NCBI GenBank assembly: GCA_964405465.1
Contig: CAYONZ010000012.1
Location: forward strand, 11,739-75,738
Direction: 5' to 3'
DNA length: 64,000 bases
From: CAYONZ01 sp964405465
GTDB lineage: Bacteria > Bdellovibrionota > Bdellovibrionia > Bdellovibrionales > JAMPXM01
Shown: positions 1-8,246 of the stretch, one piece after another
Numbering within the stretch: position 1 is the first letter of the stretch
Layout of the letters: each line of letters opens with the position of its first letter
Position numbers and translations under genes: made by a program
Notes under the pieces: generated by a model
Seen by the model: only the letters and a program-made list of their open reading frames with translations
What the model was told of the DNA's origin: nothing
Databases searched by the model: none

Positions 1-71
1 TCCATATCAAGACCAATATATTTTATCTTTCGCATATTGAGGGTGCGATTTACGTAGACTCTATTGTTCAT
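1..71 (-). CDS. HAD-IG type 5'-nucleotidase, N-terminal fragment
   Basis: Only the first 23 codons lie in the window; the gene runs off the left edge. From an ATG at 71 the minus strand reads MNNRVYVNRTLNM, then a basic KIKYIGLDM. This resembles the start of the HAD-IG (purine 5'-nucleotidase) family, where the D-x-D nucleophile motif follows directly; the first Asp is visible and the second lies beyond the edge. The gene starts 3 bases after the stop of the rhodanese gene, so the two probably share a transcript. The family call rests on a short fragment. Confidence 0.5.
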   Translation of the reverse strand, partial: MNNRVYVNRTLNMRKIKYIGLDM

Positions 72-74
72 AAA

Positions 75-446
75 TTACTCGATTTCTTCTTTCGAAATTG
101 CATATGTTAATTCATTCCAGCGAATCATTCCGCCGGCCATATTGAAGACACTGTCGAACCCTTGGGATATAGCATAAGCTGCAGCTCTTGCGGATCGTGC
201 ACCACTCCTGCAGACGAAAACGATCGTTCTGTTTCTATCGAGTTTTTGAATATGCCCTGGTAATTCGTCGAGAACAATTAGCTTTGCGCCATCGATGTGT
301 CCCAGTTCGCCGATAAATTCCTCATGTTGTCTGACGTCTATCAAGCAAACCGAACTTTGCTTAGAATTGACCTCTTCAGGTGTCACGTCGAAGACCTGAT
401 CAAAAAATGGATTAACGGTTTTATCTTCAAAATCAATTTTCCCCAA
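75..446 (-). CDS. Rhodanese-like domain protein
   Basis: A single-domain rhodanese of 123 residues, probably cytoplasmic because no signal peptide is visible. The LIDVR motif near residue 35 and the active-site loop CRSGARS near residue 79 place it in the family; the loop Cys would carry the persulfide. The natural sulfur donor and acceptor cannot be told from sequence. Translation appears to start at a TTG, with AGGGGG four bases upstream; no ATG is available. The HAD nucleotidase fragment follows 3 bases downstream, suggesting one operon. The Pif1-like helicase upstream is divergent. Confidence 0.85.
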   Translation of the reverse strand: MGKIDFEDKTVNPFFDQVFDVTPEEVNSKQSSVCLIDVRQHEEFIGELGHIDGAKLIVLDELPGHIQKLDRNRTIVFVCRSGARSARAAAYAISQGFDSVFNMAGGMIRWNELTYAISKEEIE

Positions 447-720
447 GAAACCCCCTGCCTGCTTTTATTTGGATAAAGCAGCATGATTCAGTATACCCAA
501 ATCTTGGAAAGGGTCTAGTGTTGTCCTGCTCAATTCTTGAACATTGGTAGCGTGAAAGTGACTTTTGGGAAACCATGGGAAGGCTTGAGGGTAACTGGGA
601 CGCTACACTTGCCGCAATGGTAACTGTATTGAGAATCCAGCTGCGAATTTTCAGGCTGGTACATAGTTTGACAAATCTTGGACCAGGCCGCAAAAATCAA
701 ACTTTGCAAAGAGAGTTCGC
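447..720. other. Divergent intergenic region
   Basis: 274 bases lie between the divergent rhodanese and helicase genes, so promoters for both should be here, but no convincing -35/-10 pair is evident by eye. A 44-codon minus-strand reading frame (about 530-664) has one C-x-x-C pair and no ribosome binding site, and is not called as a gene. Confidence 0.4.
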
Positions 721-1977
721 ATGTCTTTTTCTTCCACAATGCCCACATTAACTTCGTGTCAGATGAATGCTCTCGAATTGATGGGTTCGGCTTCCAATGT
801 CTTTTTAACTGGGGGAGCTGGAAGTGGAAAGAGTTTTTTAGTGCGCCATTTTTTGAGCGACAAAGACAGCAAGATATTTCCAATATTGGCAAGCACAGGT
901 GCCGCGGCCGTTCTTGTGGGTGGGCGTACATTTCATAGCTTTTTTGGTTTGGGAATTCTGGAAGGTGGAGTGCCTGCCACAATTGAGCGTGCAGCGAAAA
1001 ATCGAGAGGTTGTGCGACGACTAAAAAAAATAGAGGGATTCATTGTTGATGAAGTTTCGATGCTCTCGGGACCCACTTTACACTGCGCCGAAGTGATTTG
1101 TCGTAGGGTGCGAAACAGCGATGTGCCTTGGGGTGGGTTGAAAGTTATTGTGGTAGGGGATTTCGCGCAATTGCCTCCAGTTGAAAGAACGAATGGAGCA
1201 AACAAAAGTTGGGCATTTCTGGATGCTGTTTGGTCTTGGAGCGGTTTTAGTATGGCCTACTTGCGAACTCAGACCCGTTGTAAGGATCCCGATTACATGC
1301 GCGTCTTAACGTTCGTTCGCTCGGGTATTGTGAACAGCGAAGTGACAGATTACCTTAATTCGAAAATGAAGCCCTTGCCTGAGATCTTTGATGGAACGAG
1401 ACTCTATCCCCTGCGAAGACAAACTGAAGATTATAATTTACAGAAATTGTCTGAGTTAAAATCAAAGGAGCATCAAATTCTTTCGATTGCCTCAGGTGCC
1501 TCAAAGTCTGTCGAACTTCTAAAAAAATCTGCGCCTATTCCGGAGGTTTTGAATCTAAAGGAGGGGGCTCTGGTGATGTTGCGGCAGAACGACGTGCTGG
1601 GGCGATGGGTAAATGGCACTTTGGGGCACGTGCTAAAGATTGGCGCACAGAAGTTAAAGATAGAACTTTTGAACGGACGAATTGCAGAAATTGAAAAGGC
1701 CTCCTTTTCGTTGATGGATGCCGATGGGGATGTCGTGGCCTCATTGACAAATTTTCCTGTGACACTGGCCTATGCCTCGACGATTCATAAATCACAAGGC
1801 TCTACGCTTGATCGAATGGCCGTCAATCTGCAGCGACTATGGGAGCCCGGGCAAGCCTATGTGGCCCTGAGTCGAATTGTTTCAGGTGAGGAGCTTTATA
1901 TTGAAGCCTGGCAGTCGCAGTCAATTCGCGTAGATTCCAAGGTTGCGCAGTTCTATCGATCACATTTGAAAGTTTGA
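721..1977 (+). CDS. Pif1-like / RecD-like superfamily 1B DNA helicase
   Basis: A 418-residue ATP-dependent helicase resembling eukaryotic Pif1 and bacterial RecD2 cores. Visible motifs in order: Walker A GGAGSGKS (31-38), Walker B VDEVSM (109-114), GDFAQLPP motif III (146-153), and the C-terminal TIHKSQGS (354-361) and AYVALSR (379-385) signatures of the UvrD_C_2-type fold. Family members unwind DNA 5'-to-3' and act on forks, R-loops or G-quadruplexes; which applies here cannot be seen. There is no extra N- or C-terminal domain, so it is a minimal form. The ATG is preceded by GAGAG five bases upstream. It is followed by a short gap and then the tyrosine catabolism genes on the same strand. 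Confidence 0.88.
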   Translation: MSFSSTMPTLTSCQMNALELMGSASNVFLTGGAGSGKSFLVRHFLSDKDSKIFPILASTGAAAVLVGGRTFHSFFGLGILEGGVPATIERAAKNREVVRRLKKIEGFIVDEVSMLSGPTLHCAEVICRRVRNSDVPWGGLKVIVVGDFAQLPPVERTNGANKSWAFLDAVWSWSGFSMAYLRTQTRCKDPDYMRVLTFVRSGIVNSEVTDYLNSKMKPLPEIFDGTRLYPLRRQTEDYNLQKLSELKSKEHQILSIASGASKSVELLKKSAPIPEVLNLKEGALVMLRQNDVLGRWVNGTLGHVLKIGAQKLKIELLNGRIAEIEKASFSLMDADGDVVASLTNFPVTLAYASTIHKSQGSTLDRMAVNLQRLWEPGQAYVALSRIVSGEELYIEAWQSQSIRVDSKVAQFYRSHLKV

Positions 1978-2053
1978 GTCGTTGTCACAAGCGTGTTAGT
2001 TTTTTTTGGAAAATGAATTTTATTTAGGGGTCATAAACTTGGGGGGTAAATAA

Positions 2054-3094
2054 ATGGAATTTAATCCGGTAGGACTAGATGGGTTGGAGTTCATAGAATT
2101 TTGTGGTCCAGACAAGGCACATCTTGATTCGGTTATTCGGAAACTTGGTTTTACTAAAATTGGTGAACACAAGAGTCTTGATATAGCCTTGTATAGGCAA
2201 GGCGATACTAATTTTATTTTAAACAATGATGCTCAGTCTTTTGCCGGGCAATTTCGATCACTGCACGGAGCCTCTGTTTGTTCGACTGGGTTTCGCGTCA
2301 AAGATGCTAACGAGGCATTTAAGATTTCAGTCGAACGCGGCGCTCGACCGGTAGCAGATGACCAAAAGTTGAAGTCAAAAAGAAGTCTTCCGGCAATTTA
2401 CGGAATTGGAGATTCAATAGTATATTTTGTCGATCAATATCAGACCAAAAATATTTATGATTCTGATTACAACTATGTTGCAAAGGACATTCATCCCATC
2501 GGTTTCGGTATGACGGTTATTGATCACATGACGAACAATGTTCCCAAAGGGGAAATGCAGAAGTGGTGTGATTTTTATGAAAAGGTATTTAATTTTAAAG
2601 AAAAGCGCTATTTTGACATAAAAGGAAAGAGCACAGGTTTGATTTCTAAAGTGATGAAATCGCCATGCGGAAAATTTAGTATTCCGATAAATGAACCCAG
2701 TGATTCAAAATCGCAAATTCAGGAGTACCTCGATGAGTATAAGGGTTCGGGGATTCAGCATATTGCATTGTTGACGGACCACATTTGTGATTCTGTTAAA
2801 AAAATTATCGACTCTGGAATTGAATTTTTGGCCGCACCTCCGCAAACTTATTATGACGCTGTTCCCAATCGCGTTCCGTTCATTAAGGAGGATCGCGCGA
2901 CTCTGCAAAAACTTGGTATTCTGGCCGACGGAGACCAGGAAGGTTATCTTTTGCAGATTTTTACAAAGAATCAAGTCGGCCCGGTATTTATTGAAGTGAT
3001 TCAACGACGCAATCATTTTGGATTTGGTGATGGTAACTTTCAGGCACTCTTTGATGCCATGGAAGCCGATCAACGCGCGCGGGGAGTACTCTGA
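2054..3094 (+). CDS. hppD: 4-hydroxyphenylpyruvate dioxygenase
   Basis: Converts 4-hydroxyphenylpyruvate to homogentisate using Fe(II) and O2, the second step of tyrosine degradation. The 346 residues show two vicinal-oxygen-chelate halves. The C-terminal half carries the expected iron ligands: a His in IDHMTNN, a His in GIQHIAL and a Glu in FIEVIQR, followed by the family's terminal GFGDGNF segment. A strong GGGGGG ribosome site lies upstream of the ATG. The stop overlaps the hmgA start by one base (TGATG), so translation is probably coupled. A phenylalanine hydroxylase that feeds this route is encoded at 8247-10004 on the other strand. Confidence 0.95.
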   Translation: MEFNPVGLDGLEFIEFCGPDKAHLDSVIRKLGFTKIGEHKSLDIALYRQGDTNFILNNDAQSFAGQFRSLHGASVCSTGFRVKDANEAFKISVERGARPVADDQKLKSKRSLPAIYGIGDSIVYFVDQYQTKNIYDSDYNYVAKDIHPIGFGMTVIDHMTNNVPKGEMQKWCDFYEKVFNFKEKRYFDIKGKSTGLISKVMKSPCGKFSIPINEPSDSKSQIQEYLDEYKGSGIQHIALLTDHICDSVKKIIDSGIEFLAAPPQTYYDAVPNRVPFIKEDRATLQKLGILADGDQEGYLLQIFTKNQVGPVFIEVIQRRNHFGFGDGNFQALFDAMEADQRARGVL

Positions 3095-4200
3095 TGCATC
3101 ACTTTACTCAGGGAAAAACCACCAAACAAGCGCACAAGGCAATTCCTGAGGGATTGTTTGAAGAAGAACAGGGGCAAGACGGTTTTTTTGGGCCGGTCTC
3201 CCACTTGTTGAAGGAAAAACCGAGCACGCGGTGGATAAATATTGAGGGCCCATTGAAACCTCGAATGTATGATCTGGTAAAGATAGCAACTGGAGAGGCA
3301 CCTCTCCGATTGTTATACAATTCGGATGTCACGATTTCGAGTAGATGGATTCATCCAAAGCAAATTGAAAGCCTTCGGGCCGAGAGAAATGCTGATGGCG
3401 ATTTGCTTTATTTTTGTCATAAGGGATCAGGAAGGCTTTTAAGTGAGTATGGGGTATTGGAATTTCGTGCTGGATCCTATTTGGTTGTTCACAAATGTAT
3501 CACGCATGCATTTGTGGTGGAGGAGTCCTGTCATTTTTTGGTGGTGGAAAATCGAACTAGCCATTATCGCGAGCCTGATCGAGGCATGGTTGGGCGTCAC
3601 GCGGTCTATGATATAAATGCGATTGGTAAACCCAACCTGGACCTACAGGTTGAGTTTACGCGAAATGCAAAGCTAGATATTCGAGAGCTGGCAATCAAAC
3701 ACAGCGATGAATTGACTAAAATCACATACGACTCGCACCTGTTCGATACTGTGGGTTGGAAGGGTGATCTTTTTCCTTTTAGTTTGCATGTAGATGATAT
3801 GATGCCTCTGATGAGTCATCGCGCTCATTTACCGCCAAGTGCACACACCACTTTCGTGGCGAGGGGTTTTGTCGTTTGCACGTTTTTACCTCGGCCTCTA
3901 GAGCATGATGCAGATGCCTTGAAAGTTCCATTCTACCATCAAAATATGGATTATGACGAAGTGCTCTTTTATCATGCTGGGGACTTTTTTAGCCGTGATA
4001 ATTTGCACGCCGGTATGATGAGTTTTCACCCAGCTGGATTTCCCCACGGTCCTCACCCAAAGGCAATGGAGAAAGTTAAAAGTAAAACCTTTACTGATGA
4101 ATATGCGGTGATGATCGATACCCGTTGGCCTTTGAAGCGAGATGGAAATTTGGAATCACTTGAACTGATGGAGTACTGGAAATCGTGGATGGTGAAATAG
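3094..4200 (+). CDS. hmgA: Homogentisate 1,2-dioxygenase
   Basis: Opens the homogentisate ring to maleylacetoacetate. At 368 residues it is shorter than the roughly 430-450 residues of the human and Pseudomonas enzymes, but the cupin core is recognisable. The C-terminal part has YDEVLFYHAGDF followed by SFHPAGFPHGPHP, equivalent to the iron-binding and substrate region of the family. It begins one base inside the hppD stop and its own stop lies inside the start of ribD. The downstream enzymes maleylacetoacetate isomerase and fumarylacetoacetase are not in this window. Function is inferred from both sequence and the hppD linkage. Confidence 0.9.
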   Translation: MHHFTQGKTTKQAHKAIPEGLFEEEQGQDGFFGPVSHLLKEKPSTRWINIEGPLKPRMYDLVKIATGEAPLRLLYNSDVTISSRWIHPKQIESLRAERNADGDLLYFCHKGSGRLLSEYGVLEFRAGSYLVVHKCITHAFVVEESCHFLVVENRTSHYREPDRGMVGRHAVYDINAIGKPNLDLQVEFTRNAKLDIRELAIKHSDELTKITYDSHLFDTVGWKGDLFPFSLHVDDMMPLMSHRAHLPPSAHTTFVARGFVVCTFLPRPLEHDADALKVPFYHQNMDYDEVLFYHAGDFFSRDNLHAGMMSFHPAGFPHGPHPKAMEKVKSKTFTDEYAVMIDTRWPLKRDGNLESLELMEYWKSWMVK

Positions 4201-5411
4201 ACAAGCCCGGACCGAATCTTCCGAAGATTGGCGAATCGATTTCGCCATCGGTCGCCATGCGCCTTGCGATCAATCTTGCCGGTTTGGGTGCAGGCTTTGT
4301 TTCGCCAAACCCTTTGGTCGGTTGTGTGGTTGTTGATTCTCAGCATCGATTTTTGTCATTCGGGTACCATGCTAAAGTTGGACAAGATCACGCGGAAATT
4401 GATGCTCTCAAAAAAGTTCAGGATAAAACTCAATTACATGGGGCCTATTTCTACGTCACCCTCGAGCCGTGTGCGCATCAGGGACGTACACCATCTTGTG
4501 CAAAAACATTGGCGCCACTTGATATCTCTGGGGTTATTTATGGGCTACAGGACCCCAATCCTTTGGTAGCTGGGCAGGGAGCACAAATTTTACGTGATGC
4601 TGGCAAAAAGGCAATTCTTTGGAGCGACTTAAATGTCGTCAAAGATCTTGGCTTCGAATCAGAAATTTCAAAAAACGAACGTGATGAAATACTTCACGAC
4701 CTTGAAGAGGTTGCCGAAATATTTTTATGGAATATGAAGAAAAAGACTCCATTTGTGGCGCTCAAAGTTGCGACTACGCTCGACGGATCGTTGGCCACAA
4801 AAGATGGCGAGAGTCAGTGGATCACTGGAGAGCAGGCTCGTTCGCACGTACATTTTTTAAGAGCACACTACGACGCGATTTTAGTGGGACGCCAGACTTT
4901 TATTCAAGATGACCCCAAGCTAAATGTTCGGCATTCCAAATTTGTGGGTTTTCAAAATCGTGTGATAGTTTTAGATCCAAACGCAAAAGGATTAGAGCGC
5001 CTGGGTATGTCTGAACTGATTAAGTTTCACAATCCCGAACAAATTTTTTGGGTGGTTCGCAAAGGCCATGATCTCAATTCAAACAAGTCAAAATTTGCAG
5101 ATCAATGTACGATACTGGAAGTGCCGACAAGACCTGATGGTTGGTTCGATTCTCAGCAATTGCTAGCCGAACTGTGGAAAGTTGGTATTCGCTCGGTATT
5201 CGTTGAGGGAGGAGCTGCGACGTTGAGTTATTTTTTGAATGAAAAAATAGCGCAACGTCTACATCTCTTTATATCGTGTAGTTTACTCGGTGGAATCGGG
5301 CATCGATGGACAGAGATGTTACGATCTAAAGATTTGAACTCACGAATGTTTTTGGAAAATGTTAAGACTCAAAGCTTTGGTCCTGATCTTTACGTGTCGG
5401 GAAAAATATGA
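4185..5411 (+). CDS. ribD: Bifunctional riboflavin biosynthesis deaminase/reductase RibD
   Basis: Two-domain enzyme for the second and third steps of riboflavin synthesis. The N-terminal cytidine-deaminase-like domain has the zinc motif HAE (69-71) and PCAHQGRTPSC (95-105), with the SPNPLVGC segment just before. The C-terminal reductase domain (about residue 190 on) has TLDGSLA, QWITG and the ILVGRQT nucleotide region. The start is uncertain: a GTG at 4185 inside the hmgA end gives a 24-residue extension, while ATG 4257 gives the usual RibD beginning but has no ribosome site. No FMN riboswitch is evident, and no other rib genes lie nearby, so ribD appears to be carried on the tyrosine operon. 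Confidence 0.92.
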   Translation: MDGEIDKPGPNLPKIGESISPSVAMRLAINLAGLGAGFVSPNPLVGCVVVDSQHRFLSFGYHAKVGQDHAEIDALKKVQDKTQLHGAYFYVTLEPCAHQGRTPSCAKTLAPLDISGVIYGLQDPNPLVAGQGAQILRDAGKKAILWSDLNVVKDLGFESEISKNERDEILHDLEEVAEIFLWNMKKKTPFVALKVATTLDGSLATKDGESQWITGEQARSHVHFLRAHYDAILVGRQTFIQDDPKLNVRHSKFVGFQNRVIVLDPNAKGLERLGMSELIKFHNPEQIFWVVRKGHDLNSNKSKFADQCTILEVPTRPDGWFDSQQLLAELWKVGIRSVFVEGGAATLSYFLNEKIAQRLHLFISCSLLGGIGHRWTEMLRSKDLNSRMFLENVKTQSFGPDLYVSGKI

Positions 5412-5528
5412 GCAATCGAGTCTAGTTCAAAATGGTACAAATTGGGTCTTGATTGTGTAACTTGTTAAAAAAGAAAAGAAAAGTTGTTTGGAGCACAAAG
5501 GATAGTTTCTTTTTTGCCGATACATTCG

Positions 5529-7481
5529 ATGATGTCAAAAATTTTTTGGTTTTTCCCAATTTTGTTTTTCTCCTTGGTTGCAACGGCCCGAGGTATCGAA
5601 CCAATTGCAGTCCAACTCAAGAGCGGCACTGAGAGTGTTGTTGAGCAAAGTGCTTTGATTCTTTCTGATCCTGCAGGTAGCTATGACTTTCAAGAAATTC
5701 TGACAGGAGAGCCCTCCAAAAATTTTATGATGTCACAAGAACTGAAGACAAGTGGCAGAATGAAATCGGGCGCCTATTGGATGCATTTCATTTTAGAAAA
5801 TAAAAATGACCGCAATCAGGATTGGGTGATTTCTCTGGTCGAAAAGAATTTTAGAGATGTCGTCCTATATAGTCGAACGCCTGCTGGGTATTGGGTGACA
5901 ACGACTACAGGTGCCGCCGTGCCAGTTGAGCTCCGTCCGCGAAAAACCAATGAGTTGTCATTTCATGTCACGATCGCTCGGGGCGAAAAACGAGATTATT
6001 TTCTGCGGGTAGAATCGAGACTCTTTCGAAATCTAAAGGTCGTTGTTCAGTCAGACCTTGATAGTGAAGAAAGTGGAATGTTGATTCATTTTGTTACATC
6101 TGCTTATTTTGGAATTTTGATTGCGTTGGTCTTTTCGAGTCTATTTTTCTATCTAATTATGCGGGAGAGTCCGTTCTTGTATTACATGCTCTTTGCAACG
6201 ACGTTTGGGGCATTTCTCTTCATTTATGAAGGGTATTTTGATTACTTTTTGTTTATTCCTGGTGGTTGGGGGCGGTGGGGCCCTACGTTTGGTAATCTTT
6301 CGTGTGTGTTTGCTATTTACTTTGCTTATTCTTATTTGCGACTCCGGACTGAGCTCCCTAAAATTGCAAAGATAGTGACAGCATTGGCCGGGGTCTTTTC
6401 GGTTTTGGTGTTGCTGAGTCAGCTTGAGGATCAATCGATTCCTGCATTTGTGTCAGATGTGTCAGTGGTTTTTGGATGCGTCGTCATGATGTATGCCGCA
6501 TTCAGGCGCTATCGTCAGGGTGATCGACAGGCATTTTACTTTCTTTGCTCGTGGTCTTCGTTTTTGCCATTTGTAGTTTGGCATTCGTTGGTTAATCTTG
6601 GAGTTTTGCCGACTTTTAAGCATGTACGCATGCTCCTGTATTTTGGCTCAGCGTTCGAGATGATATTAATGTCATTTGGTCTGGTACATCGATTGCGTAT
6701 GGCGGCTGTAGAAAAAGCAAAGTCTAAGGCTCAGCTCGAAGCTAAGGAAGAGTTAGCTGAAAACATGAGATCCTTGGTACGTGTTCTGTCTCATGATTTG
6801 GCAAGTCCCCTAACCATTGTTAAGAACACCGCAGAGATTCGTCTTCGTGACCAAAGTATGTCTGAGACTGAGAGGCGTTCTTGGGATCGCGTTCTTAAGG
6901 CATGCAAAATTGAGACTGCAATTTTAACGAATGTTCGTGATTTTCAAAAACTTTCAGATGGAAAGATGAGTTTGGAGCTTCTGCCAGTCAAGGTAAATGA
7001 ATTTATCTCGAACCTTCAGTTTGTATTTTCCGATAGTCTTAAAGCGAAAGACCTTTCGTTGGTGGTACAGGCAAATGCAGAGGATCTTAACGTGGAGGTT
7101 CTTGCTGACGAAACCAGTATCAATAGTCACGTTTTGAACAATTTGATTTCGAATGCCATTAAATTTTCTCCAGTGGGGAAAACAGTGAAAATTCAAGTTC
7201 GCGTTCATGAGGACCAAGTTGAAATCGAAGTTCATGATCAAGGAGTTGGAATTCCACAGGAGATTCTACAGAATCTATTTAACCCACGAGTAAAGACTTC
7301 ACGAAGAGGAACTGCGGGCGAATCTGGTACTGGGTTTGGTATGCCAATCGCTAAGGCCTTCATGGAGGCTCATGGCGGAAGTATCGTAGTGACAAGTTCA
7401 ACCGACACTGAGCAATCTGGAACTTGCGCGAAAATTACTCTGCGAAGGCACAAAAGTAGCACTATTGCGGCCGCAGCCTAA
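5529..7481 (+). CDS. 7TM-DISM sensor histidine kinase
   Basis: Membrane sensor kinase of about 651 residues. It has an N-terminal signal peptide, a periplasmic beta domain of the 7TMR-DISM type (GAYWMHF and YFLRVES signatures), seven predicted membrane helices over roughly residues 190-400, then a HisKA helix with phosphoacceptor His in VLSHDLASP and a HATPase domain with N box (NNLISNAIKF), DQGVGIP and GTGFGMPIA. DISM sensors usually bind small extracellular ligands such as carbohydrates. It is an orphan: no response regulator adjoins it. The start is ambiguous; ATG 5529 or 5532 fits the signal peptide, while upstream TTGs at 5484 and 5514 are alternatives. Confidence 0.85.
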   Translation: MMSKIFWFFPILFFSLVATARGIEPIAVQLKSGTESVVEQSALILSDPAGSYDFQEILTGEPSKNFMMSQELKTSGRMKSGAYWMHFILENKNDRNQDWVISLVEKNFRDVVLYSRTPAGYWVTTTTGAAVPVELRPRKTNELSFHVTIARGEKRDYFLRVESRLFRNLKVVVQSDLDSEESGMLIHFVTSAYFGILIALVFSSLFFYLIMRESPFLYYMLFATTFGAFLFIYEGYFDYFLFIPGGWGRWGPTFGNLSCVFAIYFAYSYLRLRTELPKIAKIVTALAGVFSVLVLLSQLEDQSIPAFVSDVSVVFGCVVMMYAAFRRYRQGDRQAFYFLCSWSSFLPFVVWHSLVNLGVLPTFKHVRMLLYFGSAFEMILMSFGLVHRLRMAAVEKAKSKAQLEAKEELAENMRSLVRVLSHDLASPLTIVKNTAEIRLRDQSMSETERRSWDRVLKACKIETAILTNVRDFQKLSDGKMSLELLPVKVNEFISNLQFVFSDSLKAKDLSLVVQANAEDLNVEVLADETSINSHVLNNLISNAIKFSPVGKTVKIQVRVHEDQVEIEVHDQGVGIPQEILQNLFNPRVKTSRRGTAGESGTGFGMPIAKAFMEAHGGSIVVTSSTDTEQSGTCAKITLRRHKSSTIAAAA

Positions 7482-7485
7482 TCGA

Positions 7486-8238
7486 CTATTTTTCTCGAAG
7501 TTTGCGAATGGTTTGTTGAAGCGCAGCTTCAAGTACCCGAAGCTCGTCGTGCGTCGGAGCATTTTCCAAAATAATCCGATTAAGAGTCTTTGCGGCATTG
7601 ATTTTTTGCGAGGACAAATCAAAGCCGAGGGTGCTAAGCCAAGTTTCAATCGTCTTTTCTGGAAAATACACGGGGCGTTTACTCTCTGGAATTTTTGATC
7701 CTGTTACTGCACTTTGTTTTGCATTTTTAAAATCAGGTAGACCTGCGAGCCATTCCTTAACGATAAAACAAGTTAGAAGTACGGCATGACTAAGATTGAG
7801 GCTAGTCACTTCGCCATAAGTAGGTAGCCGGCAAACCAAATTCATCAGTTGCAGATGATCCATCGAAAGCCCGTGATCTTCTGGTCCAAAAAACAAAAAA
7901 TAATTGCGATCCATATGATACGCTTCCGAGCTCTTTAGATGATCCAGTGAGGTTTGTAGAAGCTCTGGGGAGCGCATCCATCCATCTCGTGCTGAAAGCC
8001 CAATTCTAACGCCCTCACCATCGTGCAAAAGAAAGTCATTTAAACTCTTGTAGACCTCAGCGTTTTTTAAAACCTCTTGTGCGCCTGCGGCGCCTTGGCG
8101 GCCTTCGTCTGATTTTGGGTCGCACTTAGGCTCACAAACAACCAAACGACTTAAGCCCATATTGGCCATTGCCCGAGCAGCCATTCCAATATTGCGTGGG
8201 TAGATGCTTCCTACTAAAACAATCGTGATTTGTGACAT
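7486..8238 (-). CDS. trmJ: tRNA 2'-O-methyltransferase TrmJ-like (SpoU/SPOUT family)
   Basis: A 250-residue SPOUT methyltransferase. SpoU signatures are clear: IVLVGSIYPRNIG at the N terminus (motif 1, with catalytic Arg), FLFFGPEDHGLS in the middle (motif 2) and SLNLSHAV (motif 3). The long helical C-terminal tail is typical of TrmJ, which methylates the ribose of nucleotide 32 in tRNAs using S-adenosylmethionine. It starts 8 bases after the phhA stop and is probably the last gene of hldD-phhA-trmJ. It ends only a few bases from the convergent histidine kinase gene, with no clear terminator between them. Confidence 0.85.
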   Translation of the reverse strand: MSQITIVLVGSIYPRNIGMAARAMANMGLSRLVVCEPKCDPKSDEGRQGAAGAQEVLKNAEVYKSLNDFLLHDGEGVRIGLSARDGWMRSPELLQTSLDHLKSSEAYHMDRNYFLFFGPEDHGLSMDHLQLMNLVCRLPTYGEVTSLNLSHAVLLTCFIVKEWLAGLPDFKNAKQSAVTGSKIPESKRPVYFPEKTIETWLSTLGFDLSSQKINAAKTLNRIILENAPTHDELRVLEAALQQTIRKLREK

Positions 8239-8246
8239 ACTCGTGG

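Noticed and set aside
530..664. 44-codon minus-strand frame with one C-x-x-C pair before the Pif1-like gene
   Set aside because: No ribosome binding site, no recognisable family and only a single Cys pair; likely chance.
4185..4256. ribD leader as a separate uORF or FMN riboswitch
   Set aside because: It lies inside the hmgA end and lacks the conserved riboswitch elements; more likely an N-terminal extension or a misplaced start.
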